From: Spisula solida
Lineage: Eukaryota > Mollusca > Bivalvia > Venerida > Mactridae
DNA: 64,000 bases
Direction of reading: 5' to 3'
Assembly: GCA_947247005.1 (NCBI GenBank)
Contig: OX365960.1
Span: 20,026,533-20,090,532 of the forward strand
A program made the position numbers and the translations under genes. Each line of letters starts with the position of its first letter. Position 1 is the stretch's first letter. Below the pieces are notes generated by a model. It did not search any database, was not told the origin of the DNA, and saw only the letters and a program-made list of their open reading frames with translations. Shown here piece after piece: positions 22,146-33,195 of this stretch.

Positions 22146-25100
22146 CTATAAAAGATAAACAATCAATATGCAAATTCAAGAAAACAAGTTTTTTATAAGG
22201 TCCAATAGCTCTGCTGAAAAGGGTATCCAAATTGATACACCTTCATACATAGGGATCTCTCATTGGTCAAAACCGACACAGCTTCATATTATATTGAGCT
22301 CTCATTGGTCAACATAGACACACCTTCATACAAAGTGAGCTATATCATTGGTCAACATAGACACATCTTCATACAAAGTGAGCTTTCATTGGTCAATATC
22401 AACGCACCTTCATTATTATATAGTGAACTCTCATTGGTTAAAATTGACACACCTTCATACAGTCAACTCTCGTTATCTCGAATTTCACGGGACTGTGGAA
22501 ATTACTTCGACATAACGAAAATTTGAGATAGAATTTTCGGCATCGAAGTTGCAAGTTTTGTAGTTTCTGTCATTTTACGCCGCCATATTGTTACGGTCGT
22601 AAGAACGACGTATTCGTGATAATTGCTTGTTTTGATATTTATGTACATGTATTCCTTCTCGAGAAAATGCATTTTATTCATTTTCGTTTGTGTACTTTGT
22701 TATTGTTTGCATTAAAATATGATGATATGTACTCATCAGTAAGTTTACTAATATTTTGATAATTCATATTGAATTGAGATCGAATGCTGGTTGTTCAGAA
22801 TATTTATACAGTTTAAAGCAATCACTCACTTTGACATGTCTTAACATCTTGCGTTCTTTATTATTTTTACAAACAATTGTTTGATATGACATGTTTATTG
22901 ATGTTTGGACGTAACTCGAATCTTTATGACATGTTTGCGCAAAGTGTTGCAAACAAATATTTGTTGAACAATGGAAGGCGTGAAAATTACAGGTAAATCG
23001 AAGATTTCAGACTGGCGAGGTGTGTAAAACTTTCGACGCCAGTCGAATACGATCAGACTTCGACCCGACTTCGAGATGAACAATAGACTTAAAGTGCAAA
23101 TTAGTTAATCGGGACCAAAAATATAATTCGACATAACGAAAAATTCAAGCTGAATTCGAGCCGAAACTTCGAGATAGGTCTCGAGATTTCATATAGACAA
23201 AGAAGGAGAAAAATCGGGACTGGAAAAAAACTTCGACATAACGAAAAATTCGATATAAGCGAGTTCGAGATAACGAGAGTTGACTGTACATAGTAAGCTA
23301 TCATTGGACACCACTGACACACCTTCATACATAGGTAAGCTCTCATTGGTCAACACTGACACACCTTCATACATAGTGAGCTCTCATTGGACAACACCGA
23401 CACACCTTCATACAAAGTGAGCTCTCATTGGACAATACTGACACACCTTCATACATATGTGAGCTCTCATTGGTCAACACTGACACACCTTCATACATAG
23501 TGAGCTCTCATTGGACAACACCGACACACCTTCATACATATGTGAGCTCTCATTGGACAATACTGACACACCTTCATACATAGTGAGCTCTCATTGGACG
23601 ATACTGACACACCTTCATACATAGTGAGCTCTCATTGGACAATACTGACACACCTTCATACATAGGTGAGCTCTCATTGGTCAACACTGACACACCTTCA
23701 TACATAGGTGAGCTCTCATTGGACAACACCGACACACCTTCATACATATGTGAGCTCTCATTGGACAATACTGACAAACCTTCATACATATGTGAGCTCT
23801 CATTGGACAACACTGACACACCTTCATACATATGTGAGCTCTCATTGGACAATACTGACACACCTTCATACATAGTGAGCTCTCATTGGACAACACTGAC
23901 ACACCTTCATACATATGTGAGCTCTCATTGGACAACACTGACACACCCTCATACATAGTGAGCTCTCATTGGACAACACTGACACACCTTCATACATATG
24001 TGAGCTCTCATTGGACAACACTGACACACCTTCATACATAGGTGAGCTCTCATTGGTCAACACTAACACACCTGTTCTAGTCTATGGCAGGATACAAGAT
24101 CAGCACCATGAAACAGGAACATTGCTGAGCTTATAACAGTAAAATTTCAAAAGCTCAAACCTCAAATCCTGACCCTGATTTGAGCAAAATCTCAATTTGA
24201 ACTACAACTTTTACTTGAGATGTTTTGTGAAATCAGGACCAGGCTTAAGAAGATAAGCTAAAAAATGTGAAACATTGAGCTAAGAAATTCAGACTTACTT
24301 TCATTTGGTCTTCCATCTTTTCTTGGACGTCCTACACTACGTTTAGGTTTAGGATTAGTTGCCAGAACATGTTCTCTCAGATGTTGGACCATCTCCGTCT
24401 GATTGGGGAAGGTGTTCCCACATCTCGGACAATAGAATGCCTTTATTATCTCACCAGCAGGAAAATTATTCGATGTTTCAGTCAATGTCTGTAAGTAAAT
24501 AGCTCACCGTTACAATTTGTTTTTATACTTTGGTTTAAAGGGGAATGCCCTGGAACTGAAGTGTCTCTAATAGCAATCAAATTGGTATCATTTTGATACC
24601 CAAGTCAAATAATGAAAACCCTGTAAAAAAAGTTACGAAATATCCCGCTAGTTTAAAAAAAAAAATACTTCAAGAATAACTAAATATCGTTGTTGCCAAT
24701 AAAAGGCTGACAGTTGGTTTTACAAGTGATAAACGCAATTTTGTTGTATGCAAACCAAGACACTCAAGTTTCTTGGCATGCCCCTTTAAACATATTTTAT
24801 TCAAGAATTAAAATGTGAAAAACCATAGTACACCGGCTGTTATACAATCGTGTGGAGTTCTGACGTGTAGGAATTAACTACGAAAGTGGTTAATAACACA
24901 GCGTCAGAATGATAAACCATTGTACAGTCAGGTCTCGTTACAACGACACCTGATATATCGACAATTTCGTTTCAACGACATCAATTGGTGGGGACAAACT
25001 CTATACAACATTAATTGTATCCGTTATAACGACATATTCACTTACCGACACAGGCAGCAAAAAGTAAGGGAACAAATCGATATTTACACAGCAATTAATA

Positions 25101-28100
25101 CTCGATATACTGACACTCACCAGGGACTATTTTTCACACCTGAAATATTTATCGGCTTTACACTAAGCCACAGTCCAGGCATGGAGCTTAATTATACTTG
25201 TGAAACACATCTTAATTGCTTAGTATGTGTACTATGACTCGGGCATTCGTAATAAGTGTAAGCAGTGAGTTACCTCTATAACTTCAGTAGTGTCCTGATA
25301 ACTTTCACCATCAGCGGCTGCATTTGCCAACAAGAGGTCAGAGGTCAATGGTTCAATTCTATGGCCCAACAAAACTGGAAAACAAAACAAAATTTCAATT
25401 TGTATTCAGTTGAAAGTCTAAAACAATAATTTACCATGTGACAGAAAGAACTGTATTCTGTCAAGTATTGATCACTGTTTTTAGCAACTATGTATGGTTA
25501 GCACATTGGAATTTGGATAGACGCTTGTAACCGGAGCAATATGTGTTTTGATACTGTGTCAGGTAGATTGTGTTCACATTCAGCAGGGGTGTCAACAGAG
25601 CCAAATTCAAAGTCCTGAAAATCATATGCTGCCAACCATTTTTGCCGAACAAGAGATCTTCAACCACATTGTTTCCATATTTAACTCAATTTTTATGGAA
25701 TAAAATCCTTCAGAGCAGATTTAATTGACCATAACTTTACCATTTCTTGAGATATTTTCATCAAATAACTTTTATTTTGGTCAGAAAGCATAGCTCTTTC
25801 AGGATGGATAAATCCGGAATTATCAGGAATATTGACACCCCTCCCATTGGCAACACTGAACAATGTTGAACAGACATATCGTGCACATGTGAAGAACTTG
25901 TCAGTTGCTAGTGGAAGATCAAGTTCAGTGAGTTTTTTCCTTCTTTTGCAAATAAGCTATAATGTTCCCAAATATGAATGGAGAAATTCCCAATAAACAA
26001 TTTAAAAAAAATAATTTCAAAATCGGACATAAGATGATGAAGTTATGATCATTTTTGACAAGAGGTCAAGCATAAAAGTTCAAAGAAACAAGTAAACATT
26101 CACATGTTATCTCTTTTTCTGTTTTATTTGACCTCTCTGCTTCTTGGAATTTCCCAATTTCAAGTTCTCTCAACGTGAACAGACCAGACCCTTTCCCAAA
26201 CAGGAAAAAAAAATCACTGAAGTTTATACAGACGATGGCACTGATTGATAAGAAAGTCCAGGAAAACTTTATGACAAAGTTATATGACAATTACAGCTGC
26301 TGGGTCCTCCCTGGGTACTCAAATATCCACAATTTCAGCTAGAAATTTGGGTACAAATGATTATCATATTAATAAACCAAGATAATTCGATCACAATCTG
26401 TTATATTTATGTGTTTCTTAAGGTGGATTCGACCGTTGTCGGTGAATTAGAAATGTATGTCAGAATATACTGATTTTTGGTATGATTAAATGATTGATTA
26501 AAGTATGAGATATGAACTTTACAAATTCACAATTTTTTAATTTTAGTCATCTCCTACTTCAATCATACCAAATATCAGTATATTCTGACGTACATTTCTA
26601 ATTCACCATAACGGGTGGAATCCACATTAAGTTAAACAAGTAATTAAGAATTGCAAGCAATACAGAAGTCCCCTACGGGTTTTAAGCCATTTTCAATGTT
26701 TCTGTTGCCATAGCAACCACAATGTTGGTCGGAATCTAAATATTTTTGGATGTGCATTATCCCCTTATTGCCCCCTATCCACATACCAAGTTTCATTAAC
26801 CTAGCTTGGAAACTGTTTGAGTTATGTCAGGATCCAGATTTTTTGACAGATGGACTGACGGACGGAGGGCAAACCTATAGTCCCCTCCGGTCAAAAACCG
26901 GTAGGGGACTAACAAAACTTCCTGAAGAATGAAGTACTAAGAGTGGGTACAGAAAGAATAGGTTGCAAAATATTGTATCTTCAGGGGTCCTACTGAGGCA
27001 TAATGACCAATCCTGAAAATGAGTCGCAAGTCGTTTCGGGTACCACTAGCACACATCCCTACAGCAGAACTCTGTTTCAAACAATGTTCTGTTGTTAAAA
27101 TTCAGCATATGGAACTTGAAATGAGCATAACTTTGTCAATTCTTTGAATTTTTTCATCAAACGACTTTTATTTTCTGCAGAAAAGTTCATTCTTTCTCAC
27201 GCAGCAAATTTGGATTTCCGGATTATTCTGGAATTGTAGGACACCTGTATCTAGGCCATAACGTATACAATGTTTTTTATTTCTAAAGAATGTGAATTGT
27301 GTCTATGAACTTCATTCCCTATTTTAAATTTGTAATAAGAGAATCTTAGTTTGATGTGTGAAAAATAAGTCCTGATTCATGGATCACATCAGATCGCCTC
27401 ATACCCGAAAGTCCACAGCCCTAATGACAATGTTTCTGAAGAAAAGAGCTAAACATGATGTTGTTCATGTACGTTTAACTTATACGGTCACAAGTATGTA
27501 GTCATCCATTTCTTTCCCAACCAGATTGGCCAATGAGCTTTGAATGAAGACACAGTAGTGTGATAAAAGAAACCTGGGTGAGATTTCCTAGTTCTTCCAA
27601 ATAGACAGTGACTCCTTGGTTCTTTTATGAGCCCAGTGCCCGAGAATCAAATCAGGGACCTCTCTATCGAATCTCTCAAATGAAGGGCGTTATCCACTGG
27701 ACAAAGTGCCACCGAAGCTAAACATGATAAAAACAAAATGAATACAAAATATATTCACCTCTGCTGATACCATCAGGGTGTGGTGGTTTACCCAGCTTCT
27801 TGGCAAAGTGGGGAGCATACCAAACTTGAAGCTCTTCATATGTACCAATGTCTCTCGTTGTATGGTAGAAAATGTTACTACCCAGTTGATAAGCGATACA
27901 ATTTTTCTCTGGTTCGGATGCAGCAGCTCTAATTAAGCAGAGCCAATTACACTCATTCTCATCTGTCGTATCCAGGCATACCATTGTACCATCCTTGCCA
28001 ATCACCTGTAAAATCAACAAGTAACTGGGTAATGTTTTATCAAAGCACTTACGAAAATCTTAAAAGTTACGCTCAAATTTAAATTCTTTATAATACTGCA

Positions 28101-30806
28101 AATTGGTGACGGATATGGAATCCTCATGCCAAGTTTCCTTAACCTAGCTTGGAAACAGTTTGAGTTGCAAGATCAAGATTCTTGCCGGACGGACTGAAGG
28201 ATTTACACGGTGGGCAAACCGGTAGGTTTATTCAGGTTTTAAGCCATTATTTCTCAAAAATGTTTCAGTTATGTATAATGGTTGATTCACTTAACAAGTT
28301 TTCCTAGAGTGTATCCTAACCAGTACTGGCTGACCCTTTGACAAGGAACCAGCAACTTCTCCACATTTTGAAGAAAAACAACATTGTTGTCCTTTTTTCT
28401 TGGACCAGCATAACCTGTATGACAGGGAATGGAACACAGATTGCCGGGTTACAAATCCAGCACAATTACTTTCTAAGTTATGGACAACACAATCTTTTCG
28501 GAACGACGAAAAATCTATATCCCAATAAAAATTTGGTGGGGGGGGAAAGCATTCAATTTCAAACCTTTACGGTGAAAAATCCTGTATCATCAAATATATG
28601 GGTAGTTCTCTTGGCTTCGTATGGTCCAAACTGTGTTTTACTGGGTATGGGTGACTTAGCAACAACACCAACAAAACCATTTCCATCGTCTACAACTTCC
28701 ACAAAGCTTGGCAATGTTAGTCTTGCCCTGAAAAAATAATAGGCTAATATGCATAATTACTGGCAGAGGTTCTACGGAGGCCTAATGCCCAATCCTGAAA
28801 ATAAGACACTAGTCTGTTTTGGGTGCCATTAAGACACATCCCTACACCAAAACTCTGCTTCAAATACTGTTTAATTGTTAAAATTCAGCATATGAAATTT
28901 CAAATGATACTAGGTATTTTTTCATCAAATAACTTTTATTTTCTTCATTTTCTAATGTATACTGCATCTAGCGGGACATTAGGTTCAATGTCTTGACAAT
29001 GTTAGTATTATACTACTGTCATGGGTCGCTCGAAGCATGAATTTGCTAATGTTACGTCAGGCAAAATTTAAATATTAATTTGCACACTCTGGGAGTACCT
29101 AACATATTTTATAATTTATGGCATGACATTCCTGCACTGCTGGACAACAGGTTATGTCATAAAGGTTCACATTGCAGCACATGTACCCAGTAAAATTTAA
29201 GATGGTTGGAATAAACATTTTTATTATATACATCAGTGGTGTCAACAGGGCCAAATTAAAAATTTTGCCAAAAAAGAGGCCTTCAATGACATTGTTTCCA
29301 TAATTAACTCAGTTACACTGTTTGTACCAAAGAAATTCCTTCAGAGCAGATTGAATTGACCATAATTTTGGCATTTCTTGAGATATTTTCCTTAAATAAC
29401 TTTATTTTGGTCAGAAGCCATTGCTCTTTCAGGAATGATAAATCCGGAAATACGGATAAATCTGGAAAATTGAAACCCTGCTTAAATAACAAACAATAGT
29501 GAAACAACTTTCGAACATAAAATGTTACATTGTGCTTCCTTTGTTGATAATAATCATAATTGCTGTTGATTCTGAACAAATAAAGTCCAAAGCCTGTTCT
29601 TTGTTATTCATAGCTCTGACAATAAAATTCATTCTCATTCACCAGAGTATTCTTCACATGTGATATCACAGAAGTCTGGGATCTTGACTAACCACTGATG
29701 CACGAGGATGTTAAAATCAAGAAGGTGTAAGACTTACTTTGTAGATAGCTGATACAGTTGGACGGAAGCATTGTTGAGACCAAGTTCTGGACATAACTCA
29801 GTGGCATGACTTTCACCACAAATATCACAACCTATAATGAAAGTAAAGTTATTATTCAATTATGAATATATAGTGACTGTGTCCCCCCTATTTTAAGGGC
29901 CAGCCAAGTACTAAGCATGTACACACCTATGTACCTTCCCACCACATTTACTTGCTAACAACTTATTACTATTCTTGAATGCCAGCCATCAGACAGGTGG
30001 CCACACAATAGGCATTAAATTGAACCAGGGGCACAGGCTGCAGGAGTTTTCCTGCACCTTTTGAAGAAAATGGACACATTCCAAAAATAACATTTTTTCC
30101 CCAAAAAGTGTGTATGTCTGACTCGAGTGTGATGATAATAAGTGTTTTTGTTCTATTTAAATATGCTACATGACCATTACACAGCATTAGTTGTTGATGC
30201 TTCATTGAGCAACACTGAATCTAGAGCTATCATTGATTTGATCTAATGTATCAGATGACAAGAATCAACAAATTGATATATCAATCTGCACAAATAGATG
30301 AACCATTTCTATTGATGCCAGCTCTATAAATAAATGTTTATATAATTTATATCTGAGTTTCATGAGGTCTTTTTATTATAATATTCAGATAAAAAAAATT
30401 CACATAAACCTGTATGCATGTGTAGCACCTCGTGATATAAGTCATATCTTTTATAATTCACAATCAACCTGAACTAAATTACTACAATCATGTATTATAC
30501 AGTAAAGCTATAATATCTATAAATATAAGAATACCATTCAAGATGTCCATCATCAGTGACAGTTACTGTTCAGCCCTCATCTCAAAAACACTCAGAACAA
30601 TGCTGAAATAGTAGAAATGGTACAGAACTTTTACCTAAAGGGGTCAAAAACAATGATTGATCAATGAGTGAATGAGATTAAACAAAGGTCTACAGGTACC
30701 TTCATTTGGAATTATATCTTTAAAGTTACCTACACACTTATAAATAAAGACAAGTTCAATATTTTCATGCTGACAAGGCATGGCGATGATGCTTACCAGT
30801 GACCAT
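18469..30806 (-). CDS. PRDM15-like: PRDM15-like PR-domain zinc-finger protein (1,491 aa, seven coding exons)
   Basis: Exons on the minus strand: 30,797-30,806; 29,738-29,831; 28,571-28,727; 27,759-28,005; 25,274-25,374; 24,299-24,488; 18,469-22,145. They total 4,476 nt, exactly 1,492 codons with stop, and all junction phases agree at GT-AG sites. Order of parts: Cys/His motif CDICGESHATELCPELG (residues 5-21); PR domain about 36-158 (TQFGPYEAKR, CLDTTDENECNWLCLI, AYQLGSNIFYHTTRDI, ELQVWYAPHFAKK); finger 1 at about 221-244; AT-hook-like VGRPRKDGRP; acidic linker; 19 C2H2/C2HC fingers at about 590-1,140; Gln/acidic tail to 1,491. Vertebrate PRDM15 has the same order and, as I recall, about 1,500 residues; PRDM10 is the alternative. 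Known PRDM15 acts in the nucleus as a DNA-binding regulator. The start ATG has an upstream in-frame stop, and an acceptor-like TTACAG precedes the 59-nt first exon (to 30,855), so a 5' non-coding exon is likely. Introns are loaded with MITEs. Confidence 0.92.
22235..22459. repeat. Minisatellite, diverged left part (43-bp unit)
   Basis: About five diverged units of CTCATTGGTCAACATAGACA plus CACCTTCATACAAAGTGAG. Continuous in sequence type with 23,289-24,070, from which it is separated by an inserted element. Lies in the last intron of the PRDM15-like gene. Confidence 0.85.
22460..23286. mobile_element. Tigger/pogo-like non-autonomous DNA transposon inside the minisatellite
   Basis: Ends are CAGTCAACTCTCGTTATCTC and its inverse GAGATAACGAGAGTTGACTG, with TA on both sides (22,458-22,459 and 23,287-23,288) as the target duplication. 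Subterminal TTCGACATAACGAAAA repeats occur near both ends. CAGT-starting TIRs with TA targets fit pogo/Tigger elements of the Tc1/mariner superfamily. The 827-bp interior has no transposase frame. Confidence 0.9.
23289..24070. repeat. 43-bp minisatellite array in the PRDM15-like intron
   Basis: About 18 units close to GAGCTCTCATTGGACAACAC plus TGACACACCTTCATACATATGT. Variants alternate GGACAAC/GGTCAAC/GGACAAT and CATAGTGAG/CATATGTGAG/CATAGGTGAG. Several frames on both strands stay open over 60-107 codons; these are repeat translations. Confidence 0.95.
24299..25374 (-). CDS. PRDM15-like: PRDM15-like exons 5 and 6 (linker, finger 1, AT-hook)
   Basis: Exon 25,274-25,374 (101 nt) encodes a linker starting VLLGHRIEPLTSDLL. 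Exon 24,299-24,488 (190 nt) encodes FYCPRCGNTFPNQTEMVQHL, a C2H2 finger, then KRSVGRPRKDGRP, an AT-hook-like basic motif. Donors are GTAACT and GTAAGT. Both junctions are in phase with their neighbours. Confidence 0.9.
24534..24790. mobile_element. MITE with TIR TTTAAAGGGG(A/C)ATGCC
   Basis: TTTAAAGGGGAATGCC ... GAAGTGTC on the left is mirrored by GACACTCAAG ... GGCATGCCCCTTTAAA on the right, about 32-bp TIRs. TTTAAA (or TTAA) borders both ends. 257 bp, intronic. Confidence 0.85.
24925..25110 (+). mobile_element. Solo left end of a Tigger-like element
   Basis: Begins TA-CAGTCAGGTCTCGTTACAAC followed by TATCGACAATTTCGTTTCAA, typical of the subterminal pattern of Tigger elements and similar in form to 22,460. 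No matching right TIR seen, so truncated. It ends some 160 bp from an exon. Confidence 0.65.
25584..25842 (+). mobile_element. MITE, CAGGGGTGTCAA family
   Basis: CAGGGGTGTCAACAGAGCC ... ATTGACACCCCT. Interior as in 5,420, 8,107 and 10,356. No clear target duplication. Intronic in the PRDM15-like gene. Confidence 0.85.
25926..26219. mobile_element. hAT-like MITE, CAGTGATTTTTTT family (copy 1)
   Basis: Starts CAGTGAGTTTTTTCC and ends AAAAAAAAATCACTG. Flanked by AAGTT on both sides (25,921-25,925 and 26,220-26,224). Interior TTTCAAAATCGGACATAA and AAGAGGTCAAGCATAAAAG recur at 55,811-56,151. CAGTG termini resemble hAT elements. Confidence 0.85.
26418..26630. mobile_element. Fold-back MITE with TTAA target duplication
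   Basis: Two arms of about 75 bp face each other: GGTGGATTCGACCGTTG ... TCAGAATATACTGAT and ATCAGTATATTCTGA ... GGTGGAATCCACA. TTAA lies on both sides (26,418-26,421 and 26,627-26,630). TTAA targets are known for piggyBac and Kolobok elements; the class of this one is not established. Confidence 0.85.
26698..26925. repeat. Interspersed repeat with CATACCAAGTTTCATTAACC core
   Basis: CCAAGTTTCATTAACCTAGC, TTGGAAACTGTTTGAGTT and GACTGACGGACGG, ending in a hairpin-like CCGGTCAAAAACCGG and AGGGGAC. A partial copy is at 28,095-28,225. Non-coding and intronic. Confidence 0.65.
26975..27250 (+). mobile_element. Diverged CAGGGGTGTCAA-type MITE
   Basis: TTTTCATCAAACGACTTTTA and a terminal GGATTATTCTGGAAT-TGTAGGACACCTG keep the order of the intact copies, but most positions are changed. 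A sister copy lies at 28,765-28,990 (GCCTAATGCCCAATCCTGA in both). Confidence 0.55.
27545..27717 (-). mobile_element. tRNA-derived SINE, second family
   Basis: Minus strand: GGTGGCACTTTGTCCAGTGG ATAACGCC (box A), GAGGTCCCTGATTTGATTC (weak box B), then AAGAACCAAGGAGTCACT. The same order (GAGGTCCC, GACTCCTTGGTTCTTT inverse) appears at 36,385-36,665. It abuts the 27,759 exon. Confidence 0.6.
27759..28727 (-). CDS. PRDM15-like: PRDM15-like exons 3 and 4 (PR domain)
   Basis: Exon 28,571-28,727 (157 nt) gives the N-terminal half of the PR domain (RLTLPSFVEVVDDGNG, TQFGPYEAKR). Exon 27,759-28,005 (247 nt) gives the C-terminal half (NECNWLCLIRAA, NIFYHTTRDI, VWYAPHFAKKLGKP). The junction is phase 0 (ACC|GTG). 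The NWLCLIR and VWYAPHFA blocks are PR-family hallmarks. The strict SET catalytic NHxC motif is absent, as in most PRDM proteins. Confidence 0.93.
28095..28225. repeat. Partial copy of the 26.7-kb repeat
   Basis: CATGCCAAGTTTCCTTAACC, GCTTGGAAACAGTTTGAGTT and GCCGGACGGACTGAAGG match 26,698-26,925. No ends seen. Confidence 0.6.
28765..28990 (+). mobile_element. Diverged MITE remnant
   Basis: Shares GGTTCTACGGAGGCCTAAT, CCCAATCCTGAAAAT and TTTTTTCATCAAATAACTTT with 26,975-27,250 and the CAGGGGTGTCAA family. Intronic, adjacent to the PR-domain exon. Confidence 0.55.
29025..29165 (-). mobile_element. MITE remnant, ATCACATAACCT family (inverted)
   Basis: Read in reverse: TGACATAACCTGTTGTCCAG, CAGTGCAGGAATGTCATGCC and ATTTAAATTTTGCC, matching 12,529 and 2,136. 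The other end is not clear. Confidence 0.6.
29230..29480 (+). mobile_element. MITE, CAGGGGTGTCAA family (diverged)
   Basis: Starts CAGTGGTGTCAACAGGGCC and ends GGAAAATTGAAACCCTG. Interior TCCTTCAGAGCAGATTGAAT and GCATTTCTTGAGATATTTTC. No clear target duplication. Confidence 0.75.
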
Positions 30807-30855
30807 TGTGATCTTAAGGACAACCCATTTTGCTTAGTGTATCTAGTGCTCATGA
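29738..30855 (-). CDS. PRDM15-like: PRDM15-like first two coding exons
   Basis: Exon 29,738-29,831 (94 nt) carries the short CxxC...H...C motif typical of the PRDM10/15 N-terminus (CDICGESH ... CPELG). Exon 30,797-30,855 ends CACTG|GTAAGC and supplies MVT plus the first base of Gly. The only in-frame ATG after a stop in this exon is at 30,806. An alternative start in an undetected upstream exon cannot be excluded but would need to bypass that stop. Confidence 0.75.
29880..30796. other. First intron of the PRDM15-like gene
   Basis: Mostly featureless AT-rich intron. 30,005-30,110 holds a fragment of the CAGTGATTTTTTT family (TTTTTCCCCAAAAAG, GCACAGGCTGC) in common with 46,310-46,727. No extra exon seen. 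Confidence 0.5.
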
Positions 30856-31600
30856 CTGTAAGGTTGGACTCCCTTTGGTTTTCTCAGTCGGTACTGTAGA
30901 CTGCCATACTAGTGGTCAAGGGGTTTTACATTCAAGACTAGACCCTACACTTTAATGACAACAGTATAGTGTTCAAAAGTGAATCACAGTCGTCCAATCC
31001 CAATTTTAGTGACTTGTTCACAACAGGCAACCAGCTAGCTGTCAGTTGGTCTAGCTACAGACTAGTATTATGCACATGTGAGCCGGATGGGGCAGCTGGG
31101 ATACAGGGGGAATTAGACAACCTTATTGACTCCTAGTCCCGGGGAATAGACTTTGGTCCGAGAATTTCGACACGGCGAAAGACGACAGTGATACTTTTAT
31201 TCGTGTTTTTATTAAAGTACCAGGATGAAAAACTATGCCCCACGGTGGGGATTTAGACAGTAAACATTGTCACCAGGGTGGGGATTTAGACCTAAAAAAA
31301 TTGAAAATGTCTAATTTCCCCAGGGTCACACTCCACATCAGAAGCACTTTACCTTCCAAATTGCTTGTAACAATTGAACAGTTGCAAGGTTAGAGGTCCG
31401 GAAAAGTGGAGTGATGCAAAGAGTAAAGTACTAAGTTAAAGTTAATTTTCAGACATGTGTCCATTAAACCAACTGTACACTTAGTGACGTACATGTACTC
31501 CCCTATCGAATGGACCTTTGTTTGTTGACCCTCTCAGGTTCCCATTTATACATACCGGTACACATCAGTGGGTAAAGTTGAGCATTTTGGTTTCAATTGA
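30856..31600. other. Upstream flank of the PRDM15-like gene
   Basis: No 5' non-coding exon or promoter could be fixed. At 31,240-31,300 the phrase GGTGGGGATTTAGACAGTAA occurs in tandem, as at 14,515-14,570. Confidence 0.45.
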
Positions 31601-31609
31601 CAGGTGCAT

Positions 31610-31890
31610 AAGTCAATCAGGGATGTGGATTCAACAGTTCAAGCCAGGAGCCTTTTGCCTATACTTACCAAACCGCTACCGAGCTTTCGGTAGCGCTATG
31701 CTATGAAACGACTTGCTTAAAATTATATGCTACCAAAGCGGTCCGATGCACAAGAAAGCGTTCGCCTAGCAAAGTGTTAAGAAACGGTATTCACCATATC
31801 GACATTCCAGGTTAAAATCCGTTTTCCGGGATAACGGAATTTATTGAGCGACAACGTGCGAGATATCCCGAATGTACGTCAGGGGGGGAA
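31610..31890 (+). repeat. Left arm of a loose 2-kb inverted repeat
   Basis: Phrases CAGGAGCC-TTTGCCTAT, ATATCGACATT, CCGTTTTCCGG and GTCAGGGGGG recur in the same order on the minus strand at about 33,270-33,560. Similarity is patchy, so both could be old copies of one repeat rather than arms of one element. Confidence 0.45.
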
Positions 31891-32199
31891 ATACCTATAG
31901 CGTATAGAGCAACCAGGTACAATAATCGCGATTATTTAAGCCAAATGATAAGAATTTGTAAAAAGTCTTACTAGTAAACAATGACAACACCATTTTACGA
32001 CCTCGCTGACAATATTTTTGCCAAAATAATATGTTTAACATGAAAAATGCGTATATTTTCTCGCCATCGGTATCGAGCTACGGAAGCGGCAGTGTAGAAT
32101 AAAATGCAATATTTCAAATATAAAGCATTTTTTAGGATAATTCTTGCTAAAGTTTAAAAACAAAGATGTTTAATGAGAATGTATCGTGGTGGTATGGGT

Positions 32200-33195
32200 T
32201 GTGGCGCGGTATCAGAAATGGCGCACCTGAGATTAGTGGTCTTTTCTTGAGTTTAAGACCCAAAATGACATACATTTCCAGTATAATTTTGGAAGGATGT
32301 ATGGTTTTGGTCTGTAATGCAAATAAACAATGTTCAAAGTAAAATTTGGTGCTTTTAGAACTCGAAAGGTATGCTGTACCTATATTTGTTGTTATTTTCT
32401 TATGTCACTTTATTCCTCAAATATCGTAATCCCACAAATTTGTAAAATGAAATTTTAACTTCAAATTTCTTTTGTAAAGAGCCCTGGCATCCATGTTAAC
32501 ACCATATAACATGATTAAAATATCCTACACACTGTCAAACACAGGCAATGGTGTTCAGAAGGATGTAACTTTCTTATTAAGAAAAACTGAAAAAACTTGT
32601 CAAAATCTGAAAAAAATATGTTTCGAAAATTTTGTTAATATTAACTGTCATTGATATTTTCGGCATTCCAAAGTCAAGTTGGTGACAGATCAGATTATGC
32701 AGATGCCATGAATGATTCTTACATGACAGTAATAGATGATTTAACACTTGTTTGGACATCTTTAAGTTGTCTTGGTGACTCAAAAAGTATAATGGCAATT
32801 AGTAACCAGTGCAATTCTGTCTCGATACTAATTATTGATTTATTATCTAAGAAGTATACAAAGTAAGCTAACTATTATATAAAAATGGACTATATAGCCA
32901 TAAAATAAAATTGGAAACAACAACATCATGAATCCTTTTATTTTTTTACAACTAGGGACCTACAGGATAGGTGCGCCATTTCATATCACGCGGACTTGAC
33001 ATAATAAGCTGAGCGTGTCTTTCATTGTAATGGTCATACAACATGCATTGATGGAATTGACTATTGATATTTAGTGTCAACATGTTCCCATTGAATTGCC
33101 CTATCATTGCTCAATCACTTTAATTATGAACATTTTATATTTATAACAAAATAACGACGTAAACTGTTAAGTGCGCCATTTCCAATACCACGGGG
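32200..33195. mobile_element. Candidate 1-kb TIR element (GGCGCACC ends)
   Basis: GCGGTATCAGAAATGGCGCA at about 32,205 is mirrored by TGCGCCATTTCCAATACCAC near 33,172. A third inverse copy (AGGTGCGCCATTTCATATCA) lies at about 32,968. Interior has no recognisable transposase. Confidence 0.5.

Noticed and set aside
22263..24069. Repeated reading frames in the PRDM15-like intron
   Set aside because: Minisatellite translations on both strands within an intron.
28338..28739. Forward 133-codon frame
   Set aside because: Antisense to the PR-domain exon and its intron; the minus-strand exon explains the constraint.
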